A stretch of 64,000 nucleotides of DNA from Nonomuraea rubra (GCF_014207985.1 NZ_JACHMI010000001.1:7857001-7921000); one strand, 5' to 3'; shown: positions 16,284 through 26,100, numbered from the stretch's first letter. A program made the numbers and translations. The notes: a model not told the origin generated them from the letters alone.

Positions 16284-17480
16284 TCAGGAGGCCGGGCTCC
16301 AGCGGGGCCCGTCCGGAGTGTCCTCCACCGCCACCCCGCCCCGCCCCATCGCATCCCGCAACGCGTCCGCCACGTCGTAACACCCCTTCCCCCGCAGCTC
16401 CGCCCGCAGCGCCAGCAGCGGCTCCACCAGCGCGGGCAGCCCCTCGGAGCGCCGATCGGCGGCCTGGGCGCGCTCGCCCAGGCGGGCGATGAGCAGCCGC
16501 ATCAGCTCCCTGGCCTGCTCCACCCCGCCCGCGTCCTCCTCCGTGTCGGCGGCCCACTTGACGATCTCCGCCTCCAGGTCGAGCACGGCCTGCGCCGCCG
16601 CCACCATGTCGGGCCGGTCGGCGGCGGCGGCGAAGAGCTCCTCGCAGGAGCGGATCGACTCCTCCAGCGTCACCTCGGCGGGCGCGCCGGCCGAGGCGGT
16701 GTCCGGACGCGGGAGCGGGACGGAGGTGCCGGCGCGGCCCTCGGCCAGGCTGCGCAGCTCGCCGAGGTCGGTGGTGGTGCCCGTGGGCAGGACCGTGAGC
16801 GAGCCCGGCCGCCGCACGGTCAGGCCGCCGCGCCCGGCGACGCGCACCGACTCGCTTTCCAGGTCGATGATCAGGGCGGTGTGCTCGTCGAGCCCGAGCA
16901 CCGCCGTGCCGGGCGGCAGCTCGCGCTCCATGCGGGACAGCCGGCGCTCGCCGAGGTAGCAGTAGCGGGTGTCGTGGGTGCCGCCCTCGGCGTTGTCGAA
17001 GTGCGGAATCAGCACCGCTCGCAGCCCGAGCGGCTCCAGCAGGTCGACGCCCTCGCGCCAGTGGGGCTCGGCGCCGACCTTGTAGATCTCGTAGACCGGC
17101 ACGGTCGCCAGGCCGGCGGTGCAGGCGGCGGCCGAGGCCAGCACGGTCACGCCCGTGCGGGCGCGGATCCTGGCCCGCAGGTCGCCGGCCACGCCGGAGC
17201 CCGCCCAGCGGTCGAGCGCGTAGGTGGGGCTGCCGGGACCGGAGAACACCCAGTCGGCGCCGGTGATCGCCGGCGCCACCTCGACATCCAGGCCGACGCT
17301 GCGCGCGAAGTATCCGCGAGCGCGGGCGGAGATGTCGGCGCGGTTCTCCTGGAAGGCGTACGGGGTGTCGAGCAGCACGGCCCGCGCCCCGGCACGCAGC
17401 GTCCGCGCGGCGGCGCGGTGGATCTCCACCATGGTCGGGCTGGTCTCGCCCGACCCCATCAACACCAGCAAACCGGGCAT
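16284..17480 (-). CDS. Peptidase S51-like protein with CysRS-like C-terminal domain
   Basis: A 398-residue two-part protein. The N-terminal 230 residues resemble the peptidase S51/class I glutamine-amidotransferase-like fold: VLMGSGETSPTM start, a GPGSPTYALDRW motif, and a nucleophile-elbow-like VLASAAACTAG with Ser. The last 60 residues (LLALRAELRGKGCYDVADALRDAM then VEDTPDGPRW) match the C-terminal anticodon-side helix bundle of cysteinyl-tRNA synthetase. An acidic helical linker joins them. The ATG at 17480 is chosen over an upstream in-frame start because GAGAGAGG precedes it. Function is unknown; a CysRS-like tail could bind RNA or another protein. Confidence 0.8.
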   Translation of the reverse strand: MPGLLVLMGSGETSPTMVEIHRAAARTLRAGARAVLLDTPYAFQENRADISARARGYFARSVGLDVEVAPAITGADWVFSGPGSPTYALDRWAGSGVAGDLRARIRARTGVTVLASAAACTAGLATVPVYEIYKVGAEPHWREGVDLLEPLGLRAVLIPHFDNAEGGTHDTRYCYLGERRLSRMERELPPGTAVLGLDEHTALIIDLESESVRVAGRGGLTVRRPGSLTVLPTGTTTDLGELRSLAEGRAGTSVPLPRPDTASAGAPAEVTLEESIRSCEELFAAAADRPDMVAAAQAVLDLEAEIVKWAADTEEDAGGVEQARELMRLLIARLGERAQAADRRSEGLPALVEPLLALRAELRGKGCYDVADALRDAMGRGGVAVEDTPDGPRWSPAS

Positions 17481-17615
17481 CAGTGTCGGCCTCTCTCTCG
17501 CACGCCCTCGACTACAACCCGGCCCGCCGCGAAGTTTCAAGACCAGGACACATATGCCTCACGAACGCACTTGCATATGATTGGCAGTAAGTTGTTGTCG
17601 GTGACGGGGAGACAC

Positions 17616-18056
17616 GTGGTCTCGGTTGAGACGCTCATGCTACGGGTGAGCACCGACAAGCGGTGGTCATACCGGCATGCCATTACCCAGCCACTACACG
17701 GGGAGAGCCCCGACGAGGCCGCCCGCAGGCTGGCCGGCGTCACGGCCGGCGATCCCGGCGTCGTCGTGCACTCCACGAGCTGGCGGTACGAGCCGGGCGG
17801 GAGGATCGTGCTGACGTACGCGATCTGCCCCGATCCCGAGCCCTGGCTGGCGGCCGTCGAGGTGCCTGTGCTGGAGATCGCCCGCGGCGAGGCCCCCGCG
17901 ACGCCGTCACCCGAGCGGGTCGCCCTGGCCAACGTGGTCGCGCACGCGGTCAGGCACCTGGCGTTCCTGATGGCCGAGGACCCTGTCGTGTCCGGGGTCC
18001 TGGCGCGCCACCCGCTGATCGCCTCCGCCCTGGAGCCCGTGACGGCACCGGCGTGA
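17616..18056 (+). CDS. Conserved hypothetical protein
   Basis: A 146-residue protein from the GTG at 17616 (GGGGAG just upstream). An in-frame ATG at 17577 has no ribosome site and overlaps a TATGAT that could be a -10 box. Blocks such as LRVSTDKRWSYRHAITQPL and TSWRYEPGGRIVLTYAICPD suggest a small alpha/beta fold. The C-terminal helix NVVAHAVRHLAFLMAEDPVV is His-containing. No family is recognised. The last 150 bp are antisense to the acyltransferase gene. Confidence 0.65.
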   Translation: MVSVETLMLRVSTDKRWSYRHAITQPLHGESPDEAARRLAGVTAGDPGVVVHSTSWRYEPGGRIVLTYAICPDPEPWLAAVEVPVLEIARGEAPATPSPERVALANVVAHAVRHLAFLMAEDPVVSGVLARHPLIASALEPVTAPA

Positions 18057-19229
18057 CACGCGGCGGCCCAGCTCCTGCATGGGCCGCTCGACGTACCGGT
18101 AGGTCAGCGCGCTGGCGGCGACGATCACGGCCACCGCCAGCACCGACAGGCCGAGCTGGACCGGCAGGGCCGCCCGCCGCAGGTCGCCGGAGATCTCCAC
18201 GAAGTACTTCAGCACCGGGTGGTGCACCAGGTAGAGCGAGTAGCTGATCAGGCCGAACCACACCAGCACCCGTGGCAGCCGCCGGCCGCGCAGCGCCATC
18301 CCGATCGCGAACGTGGCCCCGGCCAGCCCGATCGTGGTGATCCACACGTCTGCCCGCACCCACCACCAGCCGCTCTCGATCGCCCACAGGGGCGAGATCG
18401 CAACGAGCGCCGTGGTGACCGCGACCGGCCACAACCGGCCCGTCCCGCGCTCCCACCGGTGGATCGCCGTGCCCGCGAACATCACGGCCAGCACCGCCGT
18501 GCCCAGCCACGGCACCCGGCTGCTCAGCACCAGCAACGTCACCGCCATGAGGCCGAGCACGCAGGCCGACAGCGTACGGAGCCTGCCCAGGAGCACCCCG
18601 GCCAGGCCGACGACGAACACCGCGCACGACACGTACGCCGGCCACCCGCCCTTGAGCACCGCGCCCGACGCCACCAGCCCCACCACCACGGCCCCCGCCG
18701 CGAACCCCATCGACAGCAGCCCGCTGCGGTCGTGCCCGCGGATCAGGAACAGCGCCGTGACCAGCAGGTAGAACACCATCTCGTACGACAGCGTCCACAT
18801 GGTGTCGGCCACGCCGCCGACGCTGACGACGTCCAGCAGCATGGTGGCGTGCGCCGCCACCGCGCTCCCGTCGCGCGGCACCTCCCCCCGCACCGGCACC
18901 CACCACGCCAGGGCCAGGACGAGGGCGATGACGGCGAGGTAGAGAGGGTAGAGGCGGAAGAAGCGGCTGATCCAGAAGGCTCTGACGTCGCCGTGCCGCT
19001 CCAGGGACGTCGGGATGATGTAGCCGCTGACCAGGAAGAAGACCAGGATGCCGTAGACGCCCAGGCTGAACCAGTAGGGCCGGAGCGCGGGCAGGAACCA
19101 GGGCAGCAGGTGCTCGGCCACCACGGCGAGCGCGCCGATGCCGCGCAGGGCGTCCAGCCAGGCGAGCCTCGCGGCGGACGGGGCGGAGGGCGTGACGGCG
19201 GGAAGCGCGGCGGCGGACACCCGCCTCAA
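17907..19229 (-). CDS. Acyltransferase 3 family membrane protein
   Basis: A 440-residue integral membrane O-acyltransferase of the OafA/WecH type, moving acyl groups onto extracellular sugars or lipids. The N-terminal LDALRGIGALAVVAEHLLPW contains the R/H of the family (RGIG and EH), and about ten hydrophobic helices follow. The normal family end, YRYVERPMQELGRR, is reached near residue 390. The frame then continues about 50 residues of basic, Gly/Gln/Arg-rich sequence antisense to the convergent hypothetical gene. The natural stop seems to have been lost, giving a non-homologous tail. Substrate unknown. Confidence 0.88.
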   Translation of the reverse strand: MRRVSAAALPAVTPSAPSAARLAWLDALRGIGALAVVAEHLLPWFLPALRPYWFSLGVYGILVFFLVSGYIIPTSLERHGDVRAFWISRFFRLYPLYLAVIALVLALAWWVPVRGEVPRDGSAVAAHATMLLDVVSVGGVADTMWTLSYEMVFYLLVTALFLIRGHDRSGLLSMGFAAGAVVVGLVASGAVLKGGWPAYVSCAVFVVGLAGVLLGRLRTLSACVLGLMAVTLLVLSSRVPWLGTAVLAVMFAGTAIHRWERGTGRLWPVAVTTALVAISPLWAIESGWWWVRADVWITTIGLAGATFAIGMALRGRRLPRVLVWFGLISYSLYLVHHPVLKYFVEISGDLRRAALPVQLGLSVLAVAVIVAASALTYRYVERPMQELGRRVSRRCRHGLQGGGDQRVARQDPGHDRVLGHQERQVPDRVRDHVGQGDPLG

Positions 19230-19281
19230 CCTACCCTTTCCGGCGCCGGTGATGCCGGGATCCCCGGCTCATCCAAGGTCC

Positions 19282-20358
19282 TCAGGGGCCGCGGTGGGCG
19301 GTGAGGCTGGCGTGGTGGTCGGCGCCGTCGGGGCCGTCCGGGTCCGTGTGGACGGTGGCCGCGCGCAGCCGGGGCAGGTCATGGATGAGGCGGTGCTCGG
19401 CCTCGACGGCCACCTTGTGCGCCGCCACGACGGACATGTCGTGATCGACGAGGATCTCCACTTCTGCGTGCAGCGCGTGGCCGATCCACCGCAGCCGTAC
19501 GGACTCCACCCGCCGCACCCCGTCCACCGTGGCCAGGATGCGCTCGGCGTCGTCCACGAGCGCGGGATCGACGGCGTCCATGAGCCGGTGGTAGATCTCG
19601 CGCGCCGCGTCACGCAGGACGAACCCGATGGCGACCGTGATGAGCAGGCCGACGATGGGGTCGGCCACGGGGAAGCCGAGCGCGGCGCCGCCCGCGCCGA
19701 GGAGCACGGCCAGCGAGGTGAATCCGTCGGTCCTGGCGTGCAGTCCGTCGGCCACCAGCGCGGCCGAGCCGATCTCCCTGCCGACCTTGATGCGGTAGCG
19801 GGCCACCCACTCGTTCCCGGCGAACCCGATCACCGCCGCCGCGGCCACCCAGCCCACGGCCCTGATCTCCTGCGGGTCGAGCAGCCGCCGGACGGCCTCG
19901 TACCCGGCCAGGGCCGCAGAGGCGGTGATGAGCAGCACGATGACGATGCCGGCCAGGTCCTCCGCGCGGCCGTACCCGTAGGTGAAGCGGCGGTTGGCGG
20001 CGCGGCGGCCGAGCGAGAACGCGATGGCCAGCGGCACGGCGGTGAGGGCGTCGGCGAAGTTGTGCAGCGTGTCGCCGAGCAGCGCGACGGAGCCGGAGGC
20101 GGCGACGATGACGGCCTGGACGGCGGCGGTGACCATGAGCGCGGCGAACGAGACGGCCAGCACGCGCATCCCCCGGTCGCTGGCCTCCAGGGCACTGTCG
20201 GTCTTGTCGGAGGTGTCGTGGCTGTGCGGGGCGATGGCGTGGCCGATCCTGCCCAGCACGCCCCTGATCCCGGCCTTCGCATGCCCGTGCCCGTGCTCGT
20301 GCCCATGCCCGTGCCCGTGCCCATGGTCGTCGTCGGCGGGATCGTGCTGGTCGGACAT
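19282..20358 (-). CDS. Cation diffusion facilitator (Zn/Co/Cd exporter)
   Basis: A 358-residue CDF-family antiporter that moves divalent metals out of the cytoplasm in exchange for protons. The first 26 residues are a His/Asp-rich tract (HGHGHGHGHEHGHGH), a likely metal sensor or chaperone. The transport-site motifs are LLGDTLHNFADA in helix 2 and DGLHARTDG in helix 5 (HxxxD pairs). The cytoplasmic C-terminal domain contains the conserved GHALHAEVEILVDHDM. GAGGG precedes the ATG. It is monocistronic; no metalloregulator is nearby. Zinc is the most likely substrate from the two His/Asp pairs. Confidence 0.92.
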   Translation of the reverse strand: MSDQHDPADDDHGHGHGHGHEHGHGHAKAGIRGVLGRIGHAIAPHSHDTSDKTDSALEASDRGMRVLAVSFAALMVTAAVQAVIVAASGSVALLGDTLHNFADALTAVPLAIAFSLGRRAANRRFTYGYGRAEDLAGIVIVLLITASAALAGYEAVRRLLDPQEIRAVGWVAAAAVIGFAGNEWVARYRIKVGREIGSAALVADGLHARTDGFTSLAVLLGAGGAALGFPVADPIVGLLITVAIGFVLRDAAREIYHRLMDAVDPALVDDAERILATVDGVRRVESVRLRWIGHALHAEVEILVDHDMSVVAAHKVAVEAEHRLIHDLPRLRAATVHTDPDGPDGADHHASLTAHRGP

Positions 20359-20418
20359 GGCATCCCTCGCTTGCGCCCTTCGTCCCTTCCCTCAGGATAG
20401 GGAGTCGCGATCGGCCGC

Positions 20419-21582
20419 CTACCAGCCGACCTTGCCCTTCCCCGAGACGAGCGCGCGGGCGATGACCATGCGCTGCACGTCGTTGGTGCCCTCGCCGATC
20501 GCCATCAGCGGCGCGTCCCGGTAGAGGCGTTCGACCACGTACTCCTGCGAGTACCCGTACCCGCCGTGGATGCGCATCGACTCCAGTGACGCCTTGAGCG
20601 CCACCTCCGAGGCGAAGTACTTGGCCATGCCCGCCTCCATGTCCACCCGCCTGCCCCCGTCGGCCTGGGACGCGGCCCAGTAGGTGAGCAGCCGGGCGGC
20701 CTGGATCTCCGTGGCCATGTCGGCGAGCTTGAGCTGGATGGCCTGGAAGTCGGAGATCGGCTGCCCGAAGGCGGTGCGCTCGCGGGCGTAGCCGAGCGCG
20801 GCGTCGTAGGCGGCCTGGGCGACGCCGACGGCGCGGGCGGCGATGTTGACGCGGCCCAGCTCCAGCCCGCCGAGCACCTGCTGCATGCCGCGCCCCTCGA
20901 CGCCGCCGAGCAGGCAGGAGACCGGTACGCGGACCTCGTCGAGCACCACCTCGCACGTCTCGGTGCCCTTGTAGCCGAGCTTGGGCAGGTCACGGCTGAC
21001 GCCGAAGCCGGGCGACGAGGGGTCCACCAGCAGCACCGACATGCCCTTGTGGGCGGGCTCGGCGATCGAGGTCTTGACGAGGACGGGCAGCGGGTCGGCG
21101 TGGCGGGCGTTGGTGATCCACGTCTTGGTGCCGGTCACGACGTAGTGGTCGCCGTCGCGGACGGCGCGGGTCTGGATGCCCTGGAGGTCGGTGCCCGCGC
21201 CGGGCTCGGTCAGCGCGATCGCGGTACGGCGCGCGCCGGTGGCCAGGTCGGGCAGGTGCTGCCGCTTCTGCTCCTCGGTGCCGTGGCGGGCGATCATCCA
21301 GCAGGCCAGCGAGTGGGAGCCGATGGTGCCGGCCACGCCCATCCAGCCGCGCGCGATCTCCTCGAAGACCAGCGCGAACGACACCATGTCGGCCGCCATG
21401 CCGCCGTACTCCTCGGGCACGGACAGCCCGAACAGCCCCATCTGCTTCATCTTGTCGACGATCTCGGCGGGATAGCGCCCCGAGTGCTCCCACTCGGTCG
21501 CCACCGGCACGATCTCCTTGTCCACGAACGCGCGCAGGGTCTCGCGGAACGCCTTCTGCTCGTCGGTCAGCTCGAAGTCCAT
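20419..21582 (-). CDS. Acyl-CoA dehydrogenase
   Basis: A 387-residue FAD enzyme catalysing alpha,beta-desaturation of an acyl-CoA. Recognisable family blocks are FGLSVPEEYGG, ALTEPGAGTD (substrate/FAD loop), VTGTKTWITNA, RTAFGQPISDFQAIQ and the C-terminal GGYGYSQEYVVERLYRDA with IGEGTNDVQRMVIAR, which carries the usual catalytic Glu region. AGGAGG lies 6 nt before the ATG, and the gene begins 10 nt after the MaoC-type gene, so they form an operon. Together they fit dehydrogenation followed by hydration of a short or branched acyl-CoA in amino-acid or fatty-acid degradation. Confidence 0.93.
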   Translation of the reverse strand: MDFELTDEQKAFRETLRAFVDKEIVPVATEWEHSGRYPAEIVDKMKQMGLFGLSVPEEYGGMAADMVSFALVFEEIARGWMGVAGTIGSHSLACWMIARHGTEEQKRQHLPDLATGARRTAIALTEPGAGTDLQGIQTRAVRDGDHYVVTGTKTWITNARHADPLPVLVKTSIAEPAHKGMSVLLVDPSSPGFGVSRDLPKLGYKGTETCEVVLDEVRVPVSCLLGGVEGRGMQQVLGGLELGRVNIAARAVGVAQAAYDAALGYARERTAFGQPISDFQAIQLKLADMATEIQAARLLTYWAASQADGGRRVDMEAGMAKYFASEVALKASLESMRIHGGYGYSQEYVVERLYRDAPLMAIGEGTNDVQRMVIARALVSGKGKVGW

Positions 21583-21592
21583 GTGCGCCTCC

Positions 21593-22105
21593 TCAGAGCG
21601 GGCCGGTCCTGGCCTGGGGGAAGTAACCCTTGTCGTGCGGGGCGTCGCGCCGGTAGACCATGACGGTCCGCGTCCAGGACATGATCTCGTCGCCGTCCTG
21701 GTTGAGCCCGCGGGTGTAGCAGGTGACGATGCCGGCGTACGGGCGGGACCTCGACTCCCGTTTCGCGGTCACCTTCGACTCGGCGTACAGCGTGTCGCCC
21801 ACGAACACCGGGTGGGTGAGCTTGATCTCCTCCCAGCCCAGGTTCATGATCGCGGTCTGGCTGACGTCGATGACGGACAGGCCCAGCACGATGGCCACGG
21901 TCAGCCCGGAGTTCACGATGATCCTGCCGGTCGGCGACTTCGCGGCCAGGTGGGCGTTGAAGTGGTTCTGGTTCGTGTTCATGGTCAGGAGCGTGAACCA
22001 GGTGTTGTCTGCCTCGCTGATCGTGCGGCCCATGGGGTGCTGGTAGACGTCGCCGACGGTGAAGTCCTCGTAGTAGCGGCCGATGGCGGGCTCGTGCACG
22101 GTCAC
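21593..22105 (-). CDS. MaoC-family (hot-dog fold) enoyl-CoA hydratase
   Basis: A 170-residue single hot-dog protein related to MaoC and mesaconyl-CoA hydratase. The N-terminal GRYYEDFTVGDVYQHPMGRTI and the catalytic-type loop NTNQNHFNAHLA (the Asp/His hydratase dyad is represented by Asn and His here) are followed by NSGLTVAIVLGLSVIDVSQ. GGAGC precedes the GTG start at 22105. It is first gene of the operon with the acyl-CoA dehydrogenase, so it probably hydrates the enoyl-CoA made by that enzyme. Replacement of the usual Asp by Asn in this loop leaves activity uncertain. Confidence 0.85.
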   Translation of the reverse strand: MTVHEPAIGRYYEDFTVGDVYQHPMGRTISEADNTWFTLLTMNTNQNHFNAHLAAKSPTGRIIVNSGLTVAIVLGLSVIDVSQTAIMNLGWEEIKLTHPVFVGDTLYAESKVTAKRESRSRPYAGIVTCYTRGLNQDGDEIMSWTRTVMVYRRDAPHDKGYFPQARTGPL

Positions 22106-22139
22106 GGGCTGCTCCTGTTGCTACGCGATCAGGAGGCCC

Positions 22140-22169
22140 ACGTTAGTGACCAGATCATTGTTCGGTCAA
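22140..22169 (-). promoter_or_regulatory. Promoter with inverted repeat for the MaoC/acyl-CoA dehydrogenase operon
   Basis: On the minus strand TTGACC (complement of 22164-22169) and TAACGT (complement of 22140-22145) are 18 bp apart, a good vegetative promoter. TGACC/GGTCA arms (22147-22151 and 22164-22168) flank the spacer as an inverted repeat, a likely site for a TetR- or FadR-type regulator. Confidence 0.55.
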
Positions 22170-22174
22170 TCACG

Positions 22175-22780
22175 TCAGGACGCGCGCGCCGCCAGCTTCG
22201 AGACCACGTCCACGATGCGGGCGGCCCGCTCCACCTCGGCCCGGTGGAACAGCGGCCCCTCCGCCCGCGCCACGACCACGTGCAGCCCGGCCGTGAGGAC
22301 GGGCAGCAGCATCAGCCGCACCTCCTTGGCCTCCACGCAGATGGCCCGCGGCGGCGGCTCCGGCAGCTCGAACTCGGCGGGCGCGGCCAGCGAGGCGTGC
22401 CGCACGGCCCCGTCGGCCACCGCCACCGACCACTCCGCGCCGCACAACGCCGGCAGGGCGTCCACGAGCGTGGCGAAGCCCCTGGCGGGCTCGGCGGCCA
22501 CGTGCATGAGCAGGTCGTAGTCGGGGGCGGAGCCCGGCACCTCCTTGGTGGCCCACACGCCTTCCACCCGGACGCCGGGCATGGCGGACAGCCGCTCGCG
22601 CGCCTCGGCGGCGGTCACCGGCCCCGGCCAGGAGACGGTGAAGTCGTCCACGGCGCGGCCGGCCTCGCGTTCGAGCACGGTGACTTGCAGGATGTCCGCT
22701 CCCAGCGCGCCCAGCGCCTTGGCGACCTGGCCGAGACCTCCCGGCCGGTCGGGCAACGACACCCTCAGTCGCAGCAGCAT
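22175..22780 (-). CDS. ACT-domain regulatory protein
   Basis: A 201-residue protein beginning with an ACT domain (LLRLRVSLPDRPGGLGQVAKALGALGADI region, residues 2-70), the small-ligand domain found in amino-acid-sensing proteins. The C-terminal half (DYDLLMHVAAEPARGFATLVDALPALCGAEW) looks like a second ligand-binding-type domain. There is no catalytic domain. The ATG at 22780 follows GGGGGCGG; an in-frame start 27 nt earlier is less well placed. It is a stand-alone regulator of unknown target, common in Streptosporangiales. The 348-bp gap 22781-23128 holds its promoter region and a tandem repeat. Confidence 0.82.
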   Translation of the reverse strand: MLLRLRVSLPDRPGGLGQVAKALGALGADILQVTVLEREAGRAVDDFTVSWPGPVTAAEARERLSAMPGVRVEGVWATKEVPGSAPDYDLLMHVAAEPARGFATLVDALPALCGAEWSVAVADGAVRHASLAAPAEFELPEPPPRAICVEAKEVRLMLLPVLTAGLHVVVARAEGPLFHRAEVERAARIVDVVSKLAARAS

Positions 22781-23000
22781 TTCCGCCCCCTTTCCAGAGG
22801 CTCTCACAGTGCCGTGGCAAGGTTTCGAGCATGTTCCACGGATATGTCGCGCATGCTGCGGTTATATCCCAAGATGCAGTGTTAAGTCCGGATTGTCGAT
22901 AAAGGGAAGTTGAGGTTTTCCGCCCGGCATCCTGAGCCATGGCGCCCCGGCCCCCAGGGCCGGAGGCCGGGGCACGGGGCACGGGGGCCGGGGCGCGGGG

Positions 23001-23090
23001 GCCGGGGCGCGGCGGGCCGGGGCGCGGCGGGCCGGGGCGCGGCGGGCCGGGGCGCGGCGGGCCGGGGCGCGGCGGGCCGGGGCGCGGCGG
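23001..23090. repeat. Six perfect tandem copies of a 15-bp GC-only unit
   Basis: The unit GCCGGGGCGCGGCGG is repeated exactly six times with no substitution, preceded by degenerate variants from about 22960 and followed by a partial copy. It contains only G and C and a multiple of three bases. It lies between the 5' end of the ACT gene and the 3' end of the P450 fusion gene, both on the minus strand. Perfect identity indicates recent expansion by slippage. No accepted gene crosses it. Confidence 0.95.
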
Positions 23091-23128
23091 GCCGAGGGTC
23101 GGGGCCGCCACTCAAGGGCCGCCGCGGG

Positions 23129-26100
23129 TCAGGCGAACACGTCCTGCTGGTAACGCCCGTCCGCCTCCAGCGCGGCCAGCCACGCCGCGCCGTCCTCCCC
23201 GCCGGTCCTGTTCCGGTGGATGTCCAGCAGAGCCTGCCGTACGGCCGGCGCCATCCGCAGCCCGTCGCCGCAGACGTACACGTGCGCCCCCTGCTCCAGC
23301 AGCTCCCACACCTCATCGGCCCGAGCCGCGACGGCATCCTGAACGAACCGGTACGGATGCCCCGCCACGGCCGAGTACGCCCGATGCACGCCCACCCCGC
23401 CGGCCGCCTCCCAGGAGGCCAGCTCATCGGCGTACAGCAGGTCGTGCTCGGGATGGCGGCACCCGGTGAACACCTCGGCCCGCCCCGTCGCCCCGCCCAG
23501 CGCCCGCTCCTCCAGGAACCCGCGCAGCGGCGCGAACCCGGTCCCGGGGCCGACGAGGATCACCGGCGTGGCCGGGTCGTCCGGCAGCCGGAACGGCGGC
23601 GCGGGCACCCGGACGTAGCCGTAGAAGACCTCGCCCTCCTTCAGCCCCGCCAGGTACGCCGAGCACATGCCCTGGTAGGTGCCCGTGCCCGACCAGGCGG
23701 GTCCCTCGACCAGGCCCACGGTGAGCCGGACCGTCCCGGGATCGGCCAGCGGCGAGGAGGAGACGGAGTAGTAACGCGGCTTGATCGGCCCGGCCAGCTC
23801 CAGGAACACCGGCAGCGGCAGCTCGATCGCCGGGAAGCGCTCCAGCAGGGCCAGCGGGGAGACCCGCTTGGCGAGGATCTCGTCGGGGTAGCTCGCGGTC
23901 AGCTCGGCGAGCTGCCCCTTGGTCCACGGGCAGGCGGTGTGCGCGGCCAGCGCCTCCAGGTCGGCCCGGGTGGCCACCTCCTGCAGCTCGGCGAACTCGG
24001 TCAGCAGCAGCCCGGCCGTGACCGGCGTGTCCACGGGCAGGTGGGTGGCGCCGGCGGCGCGCAGCCGTACGACCTGCTCGCGGGGGACGCGCAGGCAGCG
24101 CAGCGCCCACTCCACCAGCTCGGGGTCGTTCTTGGCGAAGACGGCCACGTGGTCGCCGGCCGAGTACGTCACCCCTTCGGGCAGCCTGGCCACGATGGAG
24201 CGCACGCCGGGGCGGGGCGCCTCGGTGGAGAAGTCCCAGAGCCCCTCGGGGTCGCCGGTCAGCTCCTCGTTCGAGACGACGGTGAGCGGGAAGGCCCGCT
24301 CCGACACCACCGACGGCCTGACCTCGGCCTCGCTGAGCACCTCCATCTCGTACCGCGGCCCCGCGTCGGCCGCCGAGGCGCTGTACTCCTCGGCCAGCGC
24401 CGCCCACAGGCGGGCCGTCCACGCGGACACGTCGCCGTCGAAGTCGCCGTCCGTGTCGGCCTCGCCCCGCTCGATGAGCGGGACGGCCCCCGCCGCCGCC
24501 AGCTTCTCATGCGCGCGGCGCGGGAAGTCCTGGTACGTGGGCCACTGCGTGTTGCCGCAGCCCAGCACGGCCAGCCGCACTCCGGACAGGTCGGGCAGCG
24601 TCTCCAGGGCGTCGAAGCGCTGGGCGTTGTCGGGCGCCTTGCCGTTGTAGGAGGAGGCCACCACGATCAGCAGCCCCTCGGCGGGCGGCGTCAGCTCGTC
24701 CAGCGTGGTCAGCGTGGTGGCGAACCCGGCCCGCCCGGCCCGCTCGGCCAGCCGCTCGGCGAGGTCGGCGCTGGTGCCGAGGTTGGAGCCGTAGGCGACG
24801 GTGAGCGGCACGCCGGTCACCGCGATGTCATGCTGCTCGCTCTCCTGCTCGGGCAGCGCGGCCACGACGGCCCGCTCGTGCGCGCGCCGCTCGCGCACCC
24901 GCAGCGTGAACCCGTCCGGCTTGAGCGTGAGGGTCTGCTTGATCTTCATGCGATAGACGTTCGGGTCGGACAGGGCGAAGCGCCGCAGGATCATCGCCAG
25001 CGCCAGCCTGGCCTCGGTCAGCGCGAACTGCCGCCCGATGCAGGCCCGCTCGCCGTTGCCGAACGGCTTGTACGCGCCCGGGTGGTGCTGCTTCCTGTTC
25101 TCCGGCAGCCAGCGGTCGATGTCGAACTCGTCCGGCCGGTCCCACGCCTTCGCGCTGCGGTGCAACGGCGGCAGCAGCACGCCGACGCCCTGCCCCCTGG
25201 GGATGAGGTAGTCGCCGATCATGGTGTCCTGGACTGCGCTCACCGCGAAGACGGGGATCGGCGACCAGATCCGCAGCGTCTCCTCCAGGATGCGGGGGAT
25301 GACGTCCAGCTTCATGATCGTCTCGTACGCCGGCGGCTCGTCCCCCGGCAGCAGCCGGTCCACCTCCTCGTACGCGCGGGCGAGCACGTGCGGCTCGCGC
25401 AGCAGGTTGTACAGGGCGAAGGAGAGCAGGCCGCTGGTGGTCTCGTGGCCGGCGATGAGGAAGGTGAGGACCTGGTTGCGGATGTTCTCATCCGACAGGC
25501 GGGCGCCCGTCTGCGGGTCGGACGCCTCCAGCATCAGCCCCAGCAGGTCCTTGGCGCCCCCGCCGCCCTCGGCGCGGCGCTGCTTGATCACCTCGTCCAC
25601 CAGCTCATGCATGGTGGCGATGTCGCGCCGGTAGCTCTCCTCATTGCGCTTCTTGAGCCTGGTGACGAACGGGAGCTGCTGGTTGCGGTGCATGGCCTCG
25701 GTCAGCGCCCCGCCCATGGCCTGCAGGAACGGGTGCAGGTGCGGCGAGTCGAAGGAGTTGAACCGGTAGCCGAACCCGGTCAGCGAGATCGTGTCCAGCG
25801 TCAGCCTGGTCATGTCGTCGGCGACGGGCAGGTCCTCCCCCTGGCGGGCTGCCCACGACGCGACGAGCTGCTCGGCGACCTCCAGGAACTGCGGGTAGTA
25901 CGCCTTCATCGAGCGCTGGCTGAAGGCCGGCATCAGGATGCGGTGCGCGTGACCCCACACCGGCTCGTCGTGGTCGGCCGTGAACAGGCCGTCACCGGCG
26001 AAGTCGCGCACGATCGACAGCGGCGGCCTGATCCGCTTGACGAACCGGCTCTCGTCGCACACCTCGGCGGCCAGGTCGGGGTCGTAGACGAGGACGACCC

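Noticed and set aside
16239..17615. N-terminal extension of the hypothetical gene at 17616
   Set aside because: The frame continues upstream but is antisense to the S51-like gene; homology-like sequence begins only near 17616-17640.
23001..23090. CRISPR array
   Set aside because: The units are contiguous 15-bp tandem repeats without spacers and contain only G and C.
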